64,000 nt of DNA from Fuscovulum blasticum DSM 2131 (lineage in GTDB: Bacteria > Pseudomonadota > Alphaproteobacteria > Rhodobacterales > Rhodobacteraceae). Below, piece by piece: positions 16,424 to 25,302 of the stretch; the stretch's first letter is position 1; each line of letters starts with the position of its first letter. The translations under genes and the position numbers were made by a program. The DNA is taken from the NCBI RefSeq assembly GCF_003034965.1, contig NZ_PZKE01000002.1, positions 62,001 through 126,000 of the forward strand. Direction: 5' to 3'. The notes beneath the pieces are model-generated. The model had not been told where the DNA came from and did not search any database. It was given only the letters and a program-made list of their open reading frames with translations.

Positions 16424-16864
16424 TCAGAACTCCCGCATCTTGTCGCGGCTGAACAGCCTGGGCGGACCGCCTGCCACGATGGGCTGCGCGCCGGTCACGG
16501 CGGGTGTCTCGTCCTCACTGCCCTCGACCGGCGGCAGGACCAGCGAGACGCGACCGTCGGCCATCTTGGTCAGGACGCTGATCGCATCCTCGTAACGCTT
16601 CCGGTGTTCTTCGCTGGCCACGTCCTGCGACAGCGCCATGCGGTACAGCGCGATGTCGACGCAAAGCTGGACCAGATGTGCAGGCGTGACCGTCAGCGGC
16701 AGCGTGTAGCGGCGCGCGAGATAGGTATCGATCTCGCCCGAGGCCATGACCAGCGCGCGGGTGATGGCCGCATCATCCGGCACCCCGACCCGATCGTGAT
16801 CAGCCACGACCAGGGCGTTGACGCCATAGAGATCGGTGATGTCGGTCCGGGTGGCGTAGGTCAC
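16424..16864 (-). CDS. Mu gp36-like head-completion protein (DUF1320)
   Basis: A 146-residue DUF1320 protein. It begins with GTG at 16864, overlapping the upstream stop as GTGA, then TYATRTDITDLYG. The family motif EIDTYLARRYTLPL and the downstream helix HLVQLCVDIALYRM are clear. It normally follows gp35 in Mu. Here gp35 is 17.6 kb away because the satellite element lies between them. Confidence 0.9.
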   Translation of the reverse strand: MTYATRTDITDLYGVNALVVADHDRVGVPDDAAITRALVMASGEIDTYLARRYTLPLTVTPAHLVQLCVDIALYRMALSQDVASEEHRKRYEDAISVLTKMADGRVSLVLPPVEGSEDETPAVTGAQPIVAGGPPRLFSRDKMREF

Positions 16865-17127
16865 GACGCTGCCTCCAGGCGCTGTGCCTCCTCTTCGGCC
16901 TTGGTCGCCCATGCCCTCATGGCCAGCACCGGGCCGGCCGTGCAACTGGCGGTGATGCCGCCGGCGCGGGCGATGTAAGTGCCGCCCGAAAATCTGACGC
17001 GCAGGTTAGTGCGTCCGAGATCCACAACGGCCTCGCCCGAAACCCGACCCAGATTGGTCGCGCGCCGTGCCGCGTCGGCCATCGCCCGGTAATCGGCTGC
17101 TGTCAGCGAGCTGATGGTCAAAGGCAT
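16861..17127 (-). CDS. small phage protein between tRNA and gp36
   Basis: An 88-residue product beginning MPLTISSLTAADYRAMADAARRA. It has no known domain, and it is coupled to the DUF1320 gene by a 4-base overlap. It starts 28 bp beyond the tRNA 3' end, so it was originally transcribed through that tRNA from the late promoter at 37292. The satellite insertion has separated it from that promoter. Confidence 0.65.
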   Translation of the reverse strand: MPLTISSLTAADYRAMADAARRATNLGRVSGEAVVDLGRTNLRVRFSGGTYIARAGGITASCTAGPVLAMRAWATKAEEEAQRLEAAS

Positions 17128-17155
17128 GGCATGTGTCCACGGATCAAGAGGATGA

Positions 17156-17203
17156 TGGTTGCGGGGGCCGGACTTGAACCGGCGACCTTCGGCTTATGAG
17201 GCC
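17156..17203 (-). other. attachment junction with displaced original 3' half of the phage tRNA(CAT)
   Basis: Minus-strand sequence corresponds to a tRNA 3' half: anticodon loop CTCATAA, GCCGA anticodon-stem strand, a perfect T arm (GCCGG/CCGGC), acceptor CCCCGCA and ACCA. The 5' half is absent and unrelated satellite sequence replaces it. Joined to the 5' half at 34802-34838 it gives a tRNA with fully paired anticodon stem (TCGGC/GCCGA). This is the left junction of the satellite; the core TTATGAGGCC is at 17194-17203. Confidence 0.9.
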
Positions 17204-17322
17204 CATTCCGACGCGCTGAATAACCTTGTGATTTCAAATTCTTAGCCGATTTTTGTGCCCGCAACGTCGGCGTCGTGTCGCACGGAACTGCCGTAAACCT
17301 TTGCAAGAAAACGGGAATCCTC
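17204..17322. other. satellite left-end non-coding segment
   Basis: About 120 bp between the attachment core and the first satellite gene. It contains an AT-rich stretch (about 17221-17255) but no gene or RNA I can support. This is where integrase arm-binding sites would be expected. Confidence 0.4.
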
Positions 17323-17847
17323 TCAGGAAGGATCCCATATGACTTTGCCACGTTCACTCTCTGGAAAAATGCAAATTACAGGGCGTTGGGAGATGAGCCT
17401 GGCGCTGTCGGTCCGTGCCCCTCGGAGCCATTCCAAAACGGAGTCTTGAGAGGATTGGTCAGGGCCGCGCCTGATTGACCGGCCTATGATGTCAACGCGA
17501 CGACCCTGAAAACCGATATCGTCGGGATGGCGTCCAAGGTGCGAGAGACCGAAATCTTTGACACCGCGACGGCGGTACGGAAATGGCCGCGTAGGATGTT
17601 CGGAGAAGAAGGTCCAGACGTCGAGATCTTTAACGCCACGCCTTTGCCGAACGAAATGCTCGGCACCGCCTTGGCAGAGGCAGATCATCATCAGCCGGTC
17701 CTTGTAGAGTTCGCCCGTCTCCGGTCGCCTCGCGAATAGCTGCTGCAGATCAGCCCGTGCCAGTTCTGACAGCCGATGCAGGTCGGCAGCGGTCAGCGGT
17801 TCGAATGACCGCTCGGATATCAATGAAGGTGTGGCTGCATCAGTCAT
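17323..17847 (-). CDS. uncharacterised protein, integrase-linked
   Basis: A 174-residue protein lying 12 bp behind the integrase in the same direction, so probably cotranscribed. Visible features are a helical N-terminus (LTAADLHRLSELARADLQQLF), then GGAEHFVRQRRGVKDLDVWTFF and a second RRGVKDFGLS, rich in Arg and Asp. The GVKDLDVW region faintly recalls nucleotidyltransferase active-site loops, but the usual Gly-Ser is missing. I do not recognise the family; it may be cargo at the left end of the element. Confidence 0.6.
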   Translation of the reverse strand: MTDAATPSLISERSFEPLTAADLHRLSELARADLQQLFARRPETGELYKDRLMMICLCQGGAEHFVRQRRGVKDLDVWTFFSEHPTRPFPYRRRGVKDFGLSHLGRHPDDIGFQGRRVDIIGRSIRRGPDQSSQDSVLEWLRGARTDSARLISQRPVICIFPESERGKVIWDPS

Positions 17848-17859
17848 GGTCCGATCAGC

Positions 17860-18963
17860 TTAGCCGAGGAGCTTCGCCTCGACCATGGCCATGGCCTTCT
17901 GGTGGTCGGGTGACGGAAACAGATGGCCATACCGCTCCATGGTCATCTGGATCGAGGAGTGGCCCGCGAAGGTCATGATCTCCTTGATCGAGAAACCCTG
18001 TTCGATCCACAGCGACACGGCGAAGTGGCGCAGGTCGTGCCAGCGCATGGTGACCTCAACCTTTTCCAGCAGCTTGCGGAACCGGTCCTGCGTGCGGGTG
18101 TGTTGCAGGATCCCGCCCTGCGGCGCGGGGAACACCAGCCCCAGTTCGCTTTTCGGACAGCGCAGTTTCCAGCGGCGCAGGGCGTTCAGCACCATCGGCC
18201 CGGCAGGGATGTCGCGAAACCCGGCCCGCGATTTCGGCTCGCCCATCTGGTTGTAGGCGTCTGCGCGCTGGCGGATGTGGAGGAAGCCTTTGTCGAAATC
18301 GACGTCCTGCCAGCGCAGGCCCCGCAGTTCTGACGCGCGCAACCCGCCCAGCGCCGACACGATCAGATGCGGTTTGAAATCCTCATCAGCCGCTTCGATC
18401 AGCGCGCGGATGGCTTCCTTCGAAGGCACTGGGGCCTTGTGCTCTATCCGGCTGGACTTGATCACCCGCACGCCCTGCGCGGCATTGGTGAACAACTGGC
18501 CGTTGTCGATGGCATGGTCGAGGATCAGCTTCAGCACCGAAATCGCGCGGCGGGTCAGGTGTTCAGACCGGCCATTCAGCAGCAACCGGTCCCGCAGTTC
18601 GTTGACATGGCGGCGGGTCAACTGGGCAATCAGTTTGTCTCCGATGCCGATCTCGGGGGCGGTGATGTGCAGCCGCACATAGTCGCTGTAGCCGCGCAGC
18701 GTGGACCGCTCCATCCGCCGCCCCGTCTTGCAGCGCACCTCGCAGTGGTCGAGCCAAGCCTTCGCGGCATCGGCCACCGTGGTGCTGTCGCTGTCGGCCA
18801 GATAGGTATGATTGGCCACCAACGAGCGGACCTTGACCAGATAGACGTCGGCGTCCTTGCGGCGCGGGAACAGCTTGGACCGCCGCTTGCCCGCCTGGTC
18901 GGTGAAGTCCACCTGCCATCGGACCAAGCCCGAGGGCAGCGTGCGTTTGCGGATCGTGGCCAT
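17860..18963 (-). CDS. int: tyrosine recombinase (satellite integrase)
   Basis: A 367-residue phage integrase. Catalytic residues visible are R209 (GLRASELRGLRW), H309 and R312 (HDLRHF), H335 (AGHSS) and nucleophile Y345 (ERYGH). The N-terminal 60 residues form an arm-binding-like domain starting MATIRKRTLPSGLVRWQVDF; residues 62-160 are a SAM-like core-binding domain. The ATG at 18963 is chosen because it opens the conserved N-terminus. It sits near one junction, pointing to it, and would catalyse insertion at the tRNA anticodon-loop core. Confidence 0.95.
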   Translation of the reverse strand: MATIRKRTLPSGLVRWQVDFTDQAGKRRSKLFPRRKDADVYLVKVRSLVANHTYLADSDSTTVADAAKAWLDHCEVRCKTGRRMERSTLRGYSDYVRLHITAPEIGIGDKLIAQLTRRHVNELRDRLLLNGRSEHLTRRAISVLKLILDHAIDNGQLFTNAAQGVRVIKSSRIEHKAPVPSKEAIRALIEAADEDFKPHLIVSALGGLRASELRGLRWQDVDFDKGFLHIRQRADAYNQMGEPKSRAGFRDIPAGPMVLNALRRWKLRCPKSELGLVFPAPQGGILQHTRTQDRFRKLLEKVEVTMRWHDLRHFAVSLWIEQGFSIKEIMTFAGHSSIQMTMERYGHLFPSPDHQKAMAMVEAKLLG

Positions 18964-19097
18964 GATTTCCCTCCGTGATCGTAAGAAACGGGACCAGTTG
19001 TCAAAGCCCGTTAATTGGTGATATGAACCGTCGCACATGCACTTGCAATGGATTGTTGCGTGTGTAAAGCCCTTGTTCATGAACGGAGCCCTCATCA
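18964..19097. promoter_or_regulatory. divergent control region between integrase and replication operon
   Basis: A 134-bp spacer between oppositely transcribed integrase and regulator/replication genes. It holds a perfect 10-bp palindrome GTTCATGAAC at 19075-19084 and a related half-site TGAAC at 19023. In PICIs this spacer carries the master-repressor operators that a helper-phage protein relieves. Operator function here is inferred. Confidence 0.5.
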
Positions 19098-19814
19098 ATG
19101 ACAGCCAGCGAACGGAACGGTGCGGAAGCACCCGAACCGCTCTTCTATGGCGACGCAGACGCAGTGGCGGCATCGGGGATGCCCTTGCCCAGCCTGCGTG
19201 TCCTGCAAGCAGCCGGAGCCATTCAGGCGCAGAAAACCCCCAAGGAACACGGCGGCTTCAGGCGGTTGTGGCGCGAGGAGGACGTGCTGATTGCTGCGAT
19301 TGGTGCCGCGATCAGCGAGCACTTCGCCTGGAACATCCGGATCGTGGCCGAGGTGATGGCCAAGACAAAACCGGGCACATGGGCCGCGCTGACAGGCTCG
19401 ATTGCCGGGACCATTTCATCCGAGGAGGGCGCGCTGATCCGATCATCGCCAGACGACTGGCATCTCGACCTGATCGACCGGAAGTATCTGTTCCTGCGGG
19501 TGCCATCTCTGGTCGCCCTGCTTTTCCACGATGCACCGCCCCGGGAGACCAACCTGATTCTCGGGTATGCAACATCGAAGGACACATTCCAGATGCTGCC
19601 GTGGCTGCTTGGCAGTCCGGAGGGTCGTACCAAGCTCGCGGCCATCACCTCCCCGGCGCAGATCACGACCGGCGAACGCATCTACAAGCTGGCCATGGCG
19701 ACCCGCGCCAACGCACTGAGCACCGCCAGCGTCAACATCAGCATGCAGGTCCGCGCTACATGGCGCCGCCTCCACGGCCTTGACGCCCACTTCCTCCAAG
19801 ACGCCCTGCCCTAG
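19098..19814 (+). CDS. MerR-like DNA-binding protein of the satellite
   Basis: A 238-residue protein. Residues about 28-75 resemble a MerR-type winged helix: PSLRVLQAAGAIQAQK, then GGFRRLWREEDVLIAAIG. The rest is helical with no known domain. It is the first gene rightward from the divergent spacer, ahead of the AlpA-like gene and primase, so a transcriptional regulator of the lysogenic/replicative switch is the likely role. The family is not identified with certainty. Confidence 0.62.
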   Translation: MTASERNGAEAPEPLFYGDADAVAASGMPLPSLRVLQAAGAIQAQKTPKEHGGFRRLWREEDVLIAAIGAAISEHFAWNIRIVAEVMAKTKPGTWAALTGSIAGTISSEEGALIRSSPDDWHLDLIDRKYLFLRVPSLVALLFHDAPPRETNLILGYATSKDTFQMLPWLLGSPEGRTKLAAITSPAQITTGERIYKLAMATRANALSTASVNISMQVRATWRRLHGLDAHFLQDALP

Positions 19815-19827
19815 AAAGGAATCTCCA

Positions 19828-20079
19828 ATGACCCACCACCCTCGATCCCTTGACACCCTGAAGCAGACCGCGACCGAAGCGACGCTGGGCGATGACCTGC
19901 TGCGCGGCGCGGACGAAATCGCCAGGTTCCTGTTCGGCGACGTGAAGCATCGCCGCAAGGTCTACTACCTGACCGGTGAGGCACCGAAGGGCATGCCGCA
20001 CTTCAAGATGGGATCGGTGATCTGCGCCCGCAAAAGCACCATCCTGAACTGGATCGCAGAACAGGAGGGTCGTGCATGA
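19828..20079 (+). CDS. AlpA/excisionase-like helix-turn-helix protein
   Basis: An 83-residue protein. The DNA-binding part is ADEIARFLFGDVKHRRKVYYLTG, then MPHFKMGSVICARKSTILNWI, as in AlpA-type excisionase/regulators. The start ATG at 19828 has the GAAAGGA ribosome site upstream. It overlaps the primase start by 4 bases. AlpA next to a primase is a PICI hallmark; likely roles are excision and control of replication genes. Confidence 0.75.
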   Translation: MTHHPRSLDTLKQTATEATLGDDLLRGADEIARFLFGDVKHRRKVYYLTGEAPKGMPHFKMGSVICARKSTILNWIAEQEGRA

Positions 20080-22667
20080 CAGCCGCTGCTGCGGATGATC
20101 TCACCGACCTGCGCCTGACCCTCCATCGCAACGACTATCGCCCCGTTCCCGTCCTTGGTCCGCATGTGGCCACGAAATCTGCCGGGAAGCGTCCAGCCAT
20201 GAAATCCTGGGAGGCCGTTTGCGCGACGGCCGACGAGGCCGAAATCACCCGCTGGACCAACGCCCAACGCAATTGCACCAATACCGGCCTGCTCTGCGGC
20301 ACCCTGATCGGCATCGACATCGATGTACTGGACCGCGACCAGGCAAGCCGACTGACCTGCATGGCCACCGACATGCTGGGGCCTTCGCCCTTGTCCCGCA
20401 TCGGGCGTGCGCCGAAGATCCTGCTGGCCTTCCGAACCGATGTGCCCTTCGACAAGGTGCAGACCAGCGAGTTCCAGATGCTGGATGGCACAGTGGCGCG
20501 CGTCGAGGTGCTGGCGACGGGGCAGCAGTTCGTAGGCTTCGGCATCCATCCCGACACCAAGGCCCCCTATCACTGGCCAGAACGCTCGCCGCTGGATGTA
20601 CCGTTGCACGACCTGCCCATCGCCAGCCGCGACGCCTGTGCCGCCTTTATCGCCGCCGCAGAGGATTACCTGCGCAAGGCGGGCGGTCAGACCACCAGTG
20701 AACGGCGCGACATGGATCGCGAGGGGCGCAAGCTCGCTGGGTTGAAGCCGAAGGAAGCCCCCTCGCACGATCTGATAGCCGATGCCGTTGCCCATATCCC
20801 GAACAACGACCTGCCCTATGATGAATGGATCAAGGTGGGTCTTGCCCTTTATGCCGCGCTTGGCCCCGAGGGCCGAGACCTTTGGCAGGCCTGGTCAGCC
20901 GAGGCCGCGAAGAATGACCCGGCGCATACCGCCCTGAAATGGGACAGCTTTGCCGCCGTGCGCAACGTCACCGTCGGCACACTGTTCTGGCTGGCCAAAC
21001 AGAATGGCTGGCGCGCGGCGCAGCCGCGTCGGGTGCGCACCGCCCACACTAGCCGCGACGTCGGTGACGAAACCGCGACCCAAGGCAACCGCCCGCTCAT
21101 CCGCATCCGCGCAGGCCAGATGCCCGAGACCATCGACGAGGCCGAGGAGGCACTGCTTGGGTCCGGACTTGGCTTCTATCAGCGCGGCAGCATTGTCGTG
21201 CGCCCGGCCATGGTCCCGGTGGCGATCTCGGGTGGCAAACAGATCGACGCGCCGCGCCTCGTCCACGTCAAGGCGCACCACATGGCCGAGGCCTTCACCA
21301 AGGCCGCCCATTGGGAACGCTTCGACATGCGCGCCGGGGAATGGATCAACACCGACTGCTCGCAGCGGCTGGCTGAAACCTATCTGGCGCGCGAGGGCCA
21401 GTGGCGGCTGCCGGTGCTGACCGGAATCATCAATGCGCCCACCCTGCGCGACGATGGCTCGATCCTCGACCAACCAGGCTATGACGGGCAGACTGGCCTT
21501 CTGTTCGACCCGCAGGGCGAACGCTTCCCCCTGCTGCCGCGCGATCCCGACCGCGCCACAGCCTTGCGCGCGCTGGGCTTCCTGCGCGACCTGATCGGCA
21601 GCTTCCCCTTCGTCACGCCCGCCGACCGATCCGTGGCGCTGTCAGCCATCCTCACCACGCTGATCCGCCGCTCGCTGCCAACCGCGCCGCTGCACGGATT
21701 CAATGCACCCACCGCGGGGACGGGCAAATCCATGCTGGTCGATCTGGCCAGCATCATCGCCACCGCTCGCCCCGCGCCAGTGATCGCGCAGGGCAAATCC
21801 GAAGAGGAGATGGAAAAGCGGCTGGGTGCTGCGCTGATTGCAGGCGACGTGATGATCGCCATCGACAACTGCGAAGAACCCCTCGGCGGCGAACTGCTCT
21901 GCCAGGCGACGACCCAGACCAGCCTCAAGGTCCGCATCCTCGGCACGTCCCTGAATGCAGAGGTGCCGAGCAACGCGACGATGTTCGCCACCGGGAACAA
22001 CCTGACCCTTGCAGGCGACATGACACGCCGCGCCATCCGTGCCACGCTGGATGCCGGGGTGGAACGGCCCGAACTGCGCGCCTTCGACCGTGATCCCCTC
22101 ACCATGGTAGCGGCGCATCGCGGCGACTATGTCACGGCGGGTCTGACGATCTTGCGCGCCTTCCACGTCGCTGGTCGCCCGTCGCAGACGGTGCCGCTGG
22201 GCTCCTTCACCGCCTGGTCTGGCTGGGTACGCGATGCACTGATTTGGCTGGGCGAGGCTGACCCCTGCGAGACCATGGAGGGCATGCGCGGCGCGGACCC
22301 GAAGCTGGAGGCGCTGACGGCGGCGCTGGAGGAATGGCGATCGGTGATCGGCACCGACCGCGTCACGGTGCGCGAGATCATCGAACGCGCCGCCGCGCAG
22401 CAGACCCAGCTGTTCGGCAAGGCCGAGTTCGTGAACCCCGAGTTCCGCGAAGCCCTGCTCCGCGTCGCGGGCGAAGGCGGCGCGATCAACGGCACGCGCC
22501 TCGGCAAATGGCTGTCGCAGCATCAGAACCGCGTCGTCGCAGGCCACCGCATCATCGCGGCAGGCACCACCGGCAACCGGGCGCGCTGGCAACTGGACAT
22601 CGCGAACGCTGACGCCGCCCCGATCAACAACGGTTCTGATCCGTTCCGGAGGGCTGCCAATGCGTGA
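20076..22667 (+). CDS. satellite replication protein: primase-polymerase with helicase/ATPase domain
   Basis: An 863-residue replication initiator. Residues 15-210 form an archaeo-eukaryotic primase-polymerase domain (IGIDIDVLD catalytic acidic cluster, then FVGFGIHPDTKAPYHWPE). A PriCT-type domain follows (about 235-310, LPYDEWIKVGLALYAALG). The C-terminal half is a helicase/ATPase with Walker A NAPTAGTGKS (about 543-552) and Walker-B-like MIAIDNCEE. It would open and prime the adjacent origin and allow autonomous replication after excision. Confidence 0.85.
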   Translation: MTAAAADDLTDLRLTLHRNDYRPVPVLGPHVATKSAGKRPAMKSWEAVCATADEAEITRWTNAQRNCTNTGLLCGTLIGIDIDVLDRDQASRLTCMATDMLGPSPLSRIGRAPKILLAFRTDVPFDKVQTSEFQMLDGTVARVEVLATGQQFVGFGIHPDTKAPYHWPERSPLDVPLHDLPIASRDACAAFIAAAEDYLRKAGGQTTSERRDMDREGRKLAGLKPKEAPSHDLIADAVAHIPNNDLPYDEWIKVGLALYAALGPEGRDLWQAWSAEAAKNDPAHTALKWDSFAAVRNVTVGTLFWLAKQNGWRAAQPRRVRTAHTSRDVGDETATQGNRPLIRIRAGQMPETIDEAEEALLGSGLGFYQRGSIVVRPAMVPVAISGGKQIDAPRLVHVKAHHMAEAFTKAAHWERFDMRAGEWINTDCSQRLAETYLAREGQWRLPVLTGIINAPTLRDDGSILDQPGYDGQTGLLFDPQGERFPLLPRDPDRATALRALGFLRDLIGSFPFVTPADRSVALSAILTTLIRRSLPTAPLHGFNAPTAGTGKSMLVDLASIIATARPAPVIAQGKSEEEMEKRLGAALIAGDVMIAIDNCEEPLGGELLCQATTQTSLKVRILGTSLNAEVPSNATMFATGNNLTLAGDMTRRAIRATLDAGVERPELRAFDRDPLTMVAAHRGDYVTAGLTILRAFHVAGRPSQTVPLGSFTAWSGWVRDALIWLGEADPCETMEGMRGADPKLEALTAALEEWRSVIGTDRVTVREIIERAAAQQTQLFGKAEFVNPEFREALLRVAGEGGAINGTRLGKWLSQHQNRVVAGHRIIAAGTTGNRARWQLDIANADAAPINNGSDPFRRAANA

Positions 22668-22923
22668 CGACCAGTCCCGGATTGCCCGGTTAGGTTGGGT
22701 GGGTTTGGTTAGGTGCTTCCAGCCGTTAACAATGTTTGTCCCGAAAACTGTCAGCGACGTGGCAGAGCCACCGTGCCGACATGACACCACGCCCATCGCA
22801 TGTGACGCGACACATACAGGAAGTGGCCGGGATCACCTCACCCAACCCACCCACCCTAACCAGACGGTTCGGCAACGGGCGGCAACGCTTGGGATGGCTC
22901 GTGACAACATCCGAACCGTTGTT
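22626..22923. other. nested inverted repeats next to primase and terminase: probable origin and/or packaging site
   Basis: Outer arms AACAACGGTTC (22626-22636) and its exact complement (22913-22923). Inner 26-bp arms at 22688-22713 and 22836-22861 match at 23 of 26 positions; they are G/T-rich (GGTTAGG-TGGGTGGGTT). CGGTTC words recur at 22631, 22865 and 22933. The 336-bp gap 22668-23003 between primase and TerS holds no convincing gene. The iteron-like words suggest a replication origin; the place just before TerS suggests a packaging start. Both are inferred. Confidence 0.55.
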
Positions 22924-23003
22924 AGCAGCCGGGCGGTTCCTTTTGGGCCGATTTGTATGCGGGGGAGCGCAGCGCATGACCCCGCCAGCGTCAGGGGGCG
23001 GAA

Positions 23004-23525
23004 ATGACTAAACTCAACGCCTCTGAAACCAAGACCGCCTTCGCCACACGGGTCGGCCTGACCAAGGGCCGCATCTCGCAGTTGGTGGCCGAGGGTCTGC
23101 CGGTGCGACCCGATGGTCAGATCGATGTGGCCGAGGGGCTGGCATGGATCGAGGACAATCTTGATCCGTCGCGTCGCAACAAGGGTGGTGCCTTCGCCGC
23201 TCCTGCATCGCCCGCCCGCGTCTCGACCACGCTGGCCGAGGCCAAACGCCTGCATGAAATCGTCAAGGTGCAGCGAGCCAAGCTGGCGTTCGAACGCGAA
23301 CAGGGTCAGTTGGTCGAAACTCTCGCCGCAACCCGCACGGTATTTGCCCGCGCCCGTGCCGAACGCGACGCGCACATGGCTTGGGTGCAGCGCACAGCAC
23401 CGCTCTTGGCCGCCGAGGTCGGGGCCGATCCGCGCGCCACCTTCGCCGCACTGGACCGGATGATGCGCGAACATCTCGAACACCTGGCCGACATGCCGTT
23501 GGGGAGTTTTGGCGATGGTGCCTGA
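23004..23525 (+). CDS. terminase small subunit (Nu1-like)
   Basis: A 173-residue DNA-packaging protein. The N-terminal winged HTH is ATRVGLTKGRISQLVAEGLPV; the middle is a basic helix (EAKRLHEIVKVQRAKLAFEREQGQLVE); the C-terminus is helical and would contact the large subunit. It binds the packaging site and hands DNA to TerL. It overlaps the large subunit gene by 11 bp. Confidence 0.85.
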   Translation: MTKLNASETKTAFATRVGLTKGRISQLVAEGLPVRPDGQIDVAEGLAWIEDNLDPSRRNKGGAFAAPASPARVSTTLAEAKRLHEIVKVQRAKLAFEREQGQLVETLAATRTVFARARAERDAHMAWVQRTAPLLAAEVGADPRATFAALDRMMREHLEHLADMPLGSFGDGA

Positions 23526-25302
23526 AATTGACCTCGCCTGGCGGCGCGGCATCCGGCCGGAACCGCCGATCCCGGTGTCCGAGTGGGCCGACCGCCATCG
23601 CATCTTGCCGCCCACATCGGCGGAACCGGGCCGCTGGCGCACGGAACGCACGCCCTACTTGCGGGCGGTGATGGACGCCCTGTCCACCTCCAGCCCCTAT
23701 GAACGGGTCGTGCTGATGAAGGGCGCGCAGACGGGTGGCTCCGAGGCAGGGCTGAACTGGCTCGGCTACATCATCCAGAACGCACCCGGCATCGCCATGC
23801 TGGTCATGCCCTCGCTCGACATGGTGCGGCGCAACACCACCGTCCGGATTGATCCGCTGATCGAGGCCACCCCTGCTCTGCGCGATCTGGTGTCGGCCCC
23901 GAGGTCGCGGGACGCCGGGAACAGCCTGTTCCGCAAATCCTTCCCCGGAGGCCAGCTGGTGATGACCGGAGCGAACAGTGCGGTCGGCCTGCGGTCCACG
24001 CCCGTGCGCTACCTGTTTCTGGACGAGGTGGACGGCTATCCCGGCGACGCGGATGGCGAAGGCGATCCCGTTGATCTGGCGATCCAGCGCACCACCACCT
24101 TCCGGGGGCGGCGCAAGATCTACATGGTGTCCACGCCTACGCTGAAAGGCCACTCCCGCATCGAGGCCGCCTATCTCGACAGCGACCAGCGGTTTTTCCA
24201 TGTGCCCTGCCAGCATTGTAGCGACATGGCCCCGATCACATGGGCACGCATCCGCTGGCCCGAGGGGCAGCGTGACGCAGCCTATCTGGTCTGTGAGGCC
24301 TGCGGCGGCGTCCATCACGAGCATGAAAAGCCGCGCCTGATGGCTGCCGGTGAGTGGCGGCCGACCGCGCTGGGCGATGGCCGCACGGCAGGGTTCCACC
24401 TGTCGTCGCTCTATTCGCCATGGGAAACTTGGGCCGAGATCGCGCAGGAGCATGCCCGCGTCGCCAAGGATCCCGCCCGCCTTCAGGTCTGGGTCAACAC
24501 CAAACTGGGCGAGTCCTGGGAGGACCAGGCAGGTGACACCGTCCCCGCCGACCCGCTGATGGCGCGGCGCGAGGACTGGGGCGGCGACCTCGCCCCTGGC
24601 GTGGCCGTGCTGACAGCAGGCGTCGACGTGCAGGGCGACCGGATCGAGGTGCAGGTTGTCGGTTGGGGCCGCGACGAGGAAGCATGGGTCATCGACTACC
24701 GCGTCCTGTGGGGCGACCCTTCCGGCCCGCGCCTCTGGTCCGATCTGGATGGCGTGCTGAACGGCACCTATGGCGACCTGCCCGTGCGCGCCGTTGCTGT
24801 GGACACCGGCGGCCACCACACCAAGATGGCCTACGAGTTCTGCCGCACCCGCCTTGCCCGCCGCATCTGGGCCATCAAGGGCCGTGGTGGCCCCGGCATC
24901 CCGGTCTGGCCCCGGCGTCCCACCCGCAGCAACAAGGCAAAGATCCCGCTCTTCATCGTCGGCGTGGATGCCGTGAAGGACGCGGTCTACGCTCGCCTGA
25001 AACTGACCGAGCCCGGCCCCGGCGCCATCCACTTTCCCCGCCGCCTCGACGCCGACTACTTCCGCCAGTTGACCGCCGAACGCGTTGTCACCCGCTTCGA
25101 AAAGGGCCGCCCCATCCGCTCCTGGCAACCCAAGCGTGACGGCGAACGCAACGAGGCGCTGGACACCTTCGTCTACGCCCACGCCGCCCTGCACGGCCTG
25201 ATCAGCATGGGGATGCGTTTGAACGAAGAGGCGGAGGTGCTGCGGGCCCCACGGGCGATGCCCGCAGCTAAGCCAATCCGGTCGTCATGGATGGCGAACT
25301 AA
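23515..25302 (+). CDS. terminase large subunit (lambda GpA family)
   Basis: A 595-residue packaging motor-nuclease. Walker A-like GAQTGGSE (about residues 70-77), Walker B FLDEVD (about 166-171), a zinc-ribbon-like CQHC...CEACGG, and the nuclease domain from about 370 (AVLTAGVDVQGDRIEVQVVGWG; acidic residues in the GpA pattern). A separate large terminase means the satellite packages its own DNA. Its stop codon overlaps the stop of the convergent HNH gene. Confidence 0.93.
   Translation: MVPEIDLAWRRGIRPEPPIPVSEWADRHRILPPTSAEPGRWRTERTPYLRAVMDALSTSSPYERVVLMKGAQTGGSEAGLNWLGYIIQNAPGIAMLVMPSLDMVRRNTTVRIDPLIEATPALRDLVSAPRSRDAGNSLFRKSFPGGQLVMTGANSAVGLRSTPVRYLFLDEVDGYPGDADGEGDPVDLAIQRTTTFRGRRKIYMVSTPTLKGHSRIEAAYLDSDQRFFHVPCQHCSDMAPITWARIRWPEGQRDAAYLVCEACGGVHHEHEKPRLMAAGEWRPTALGDGRTAGFHLSSLYSPWETWAEIAQEHARVAKDPARLQVWVNTKLGESWEDQAGDTVPADPLMARREDWGGDLAPGVAVLTAGVDVQGDRIEVQVVGWGRDEEAWVIDYRVLWGDPSGPRLWSDLDGVLNGTYGDLPVRAVAVDTGGHHTKMAYEFCRTRLARRIWAIKGRGGPGIPVWPRRPTRSNKAKIPLFIVGVDAVKDAVYARLKLTEPGPGAIHFPRRLDADYFRQLTAERVVTRFEKGRPIRSWQPKRDGERNEALDTFVYAHAALHGLISMGMRLNEEAEVLRAPRAMPAAKPIRSSWMAN

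Noticed and set aside
17156-17230. A second intact tRNA-Met at the left junction
   Set aside because: Only the 3' half is present; the 5' acceptor and D arm are missing.
22660-23007. A 115-codon frame between primase and TerS
   Set aside because: Its translation has no protein-like pattern and it runs through the inverted repeats; the region is better explained as origin/packaging DNA.
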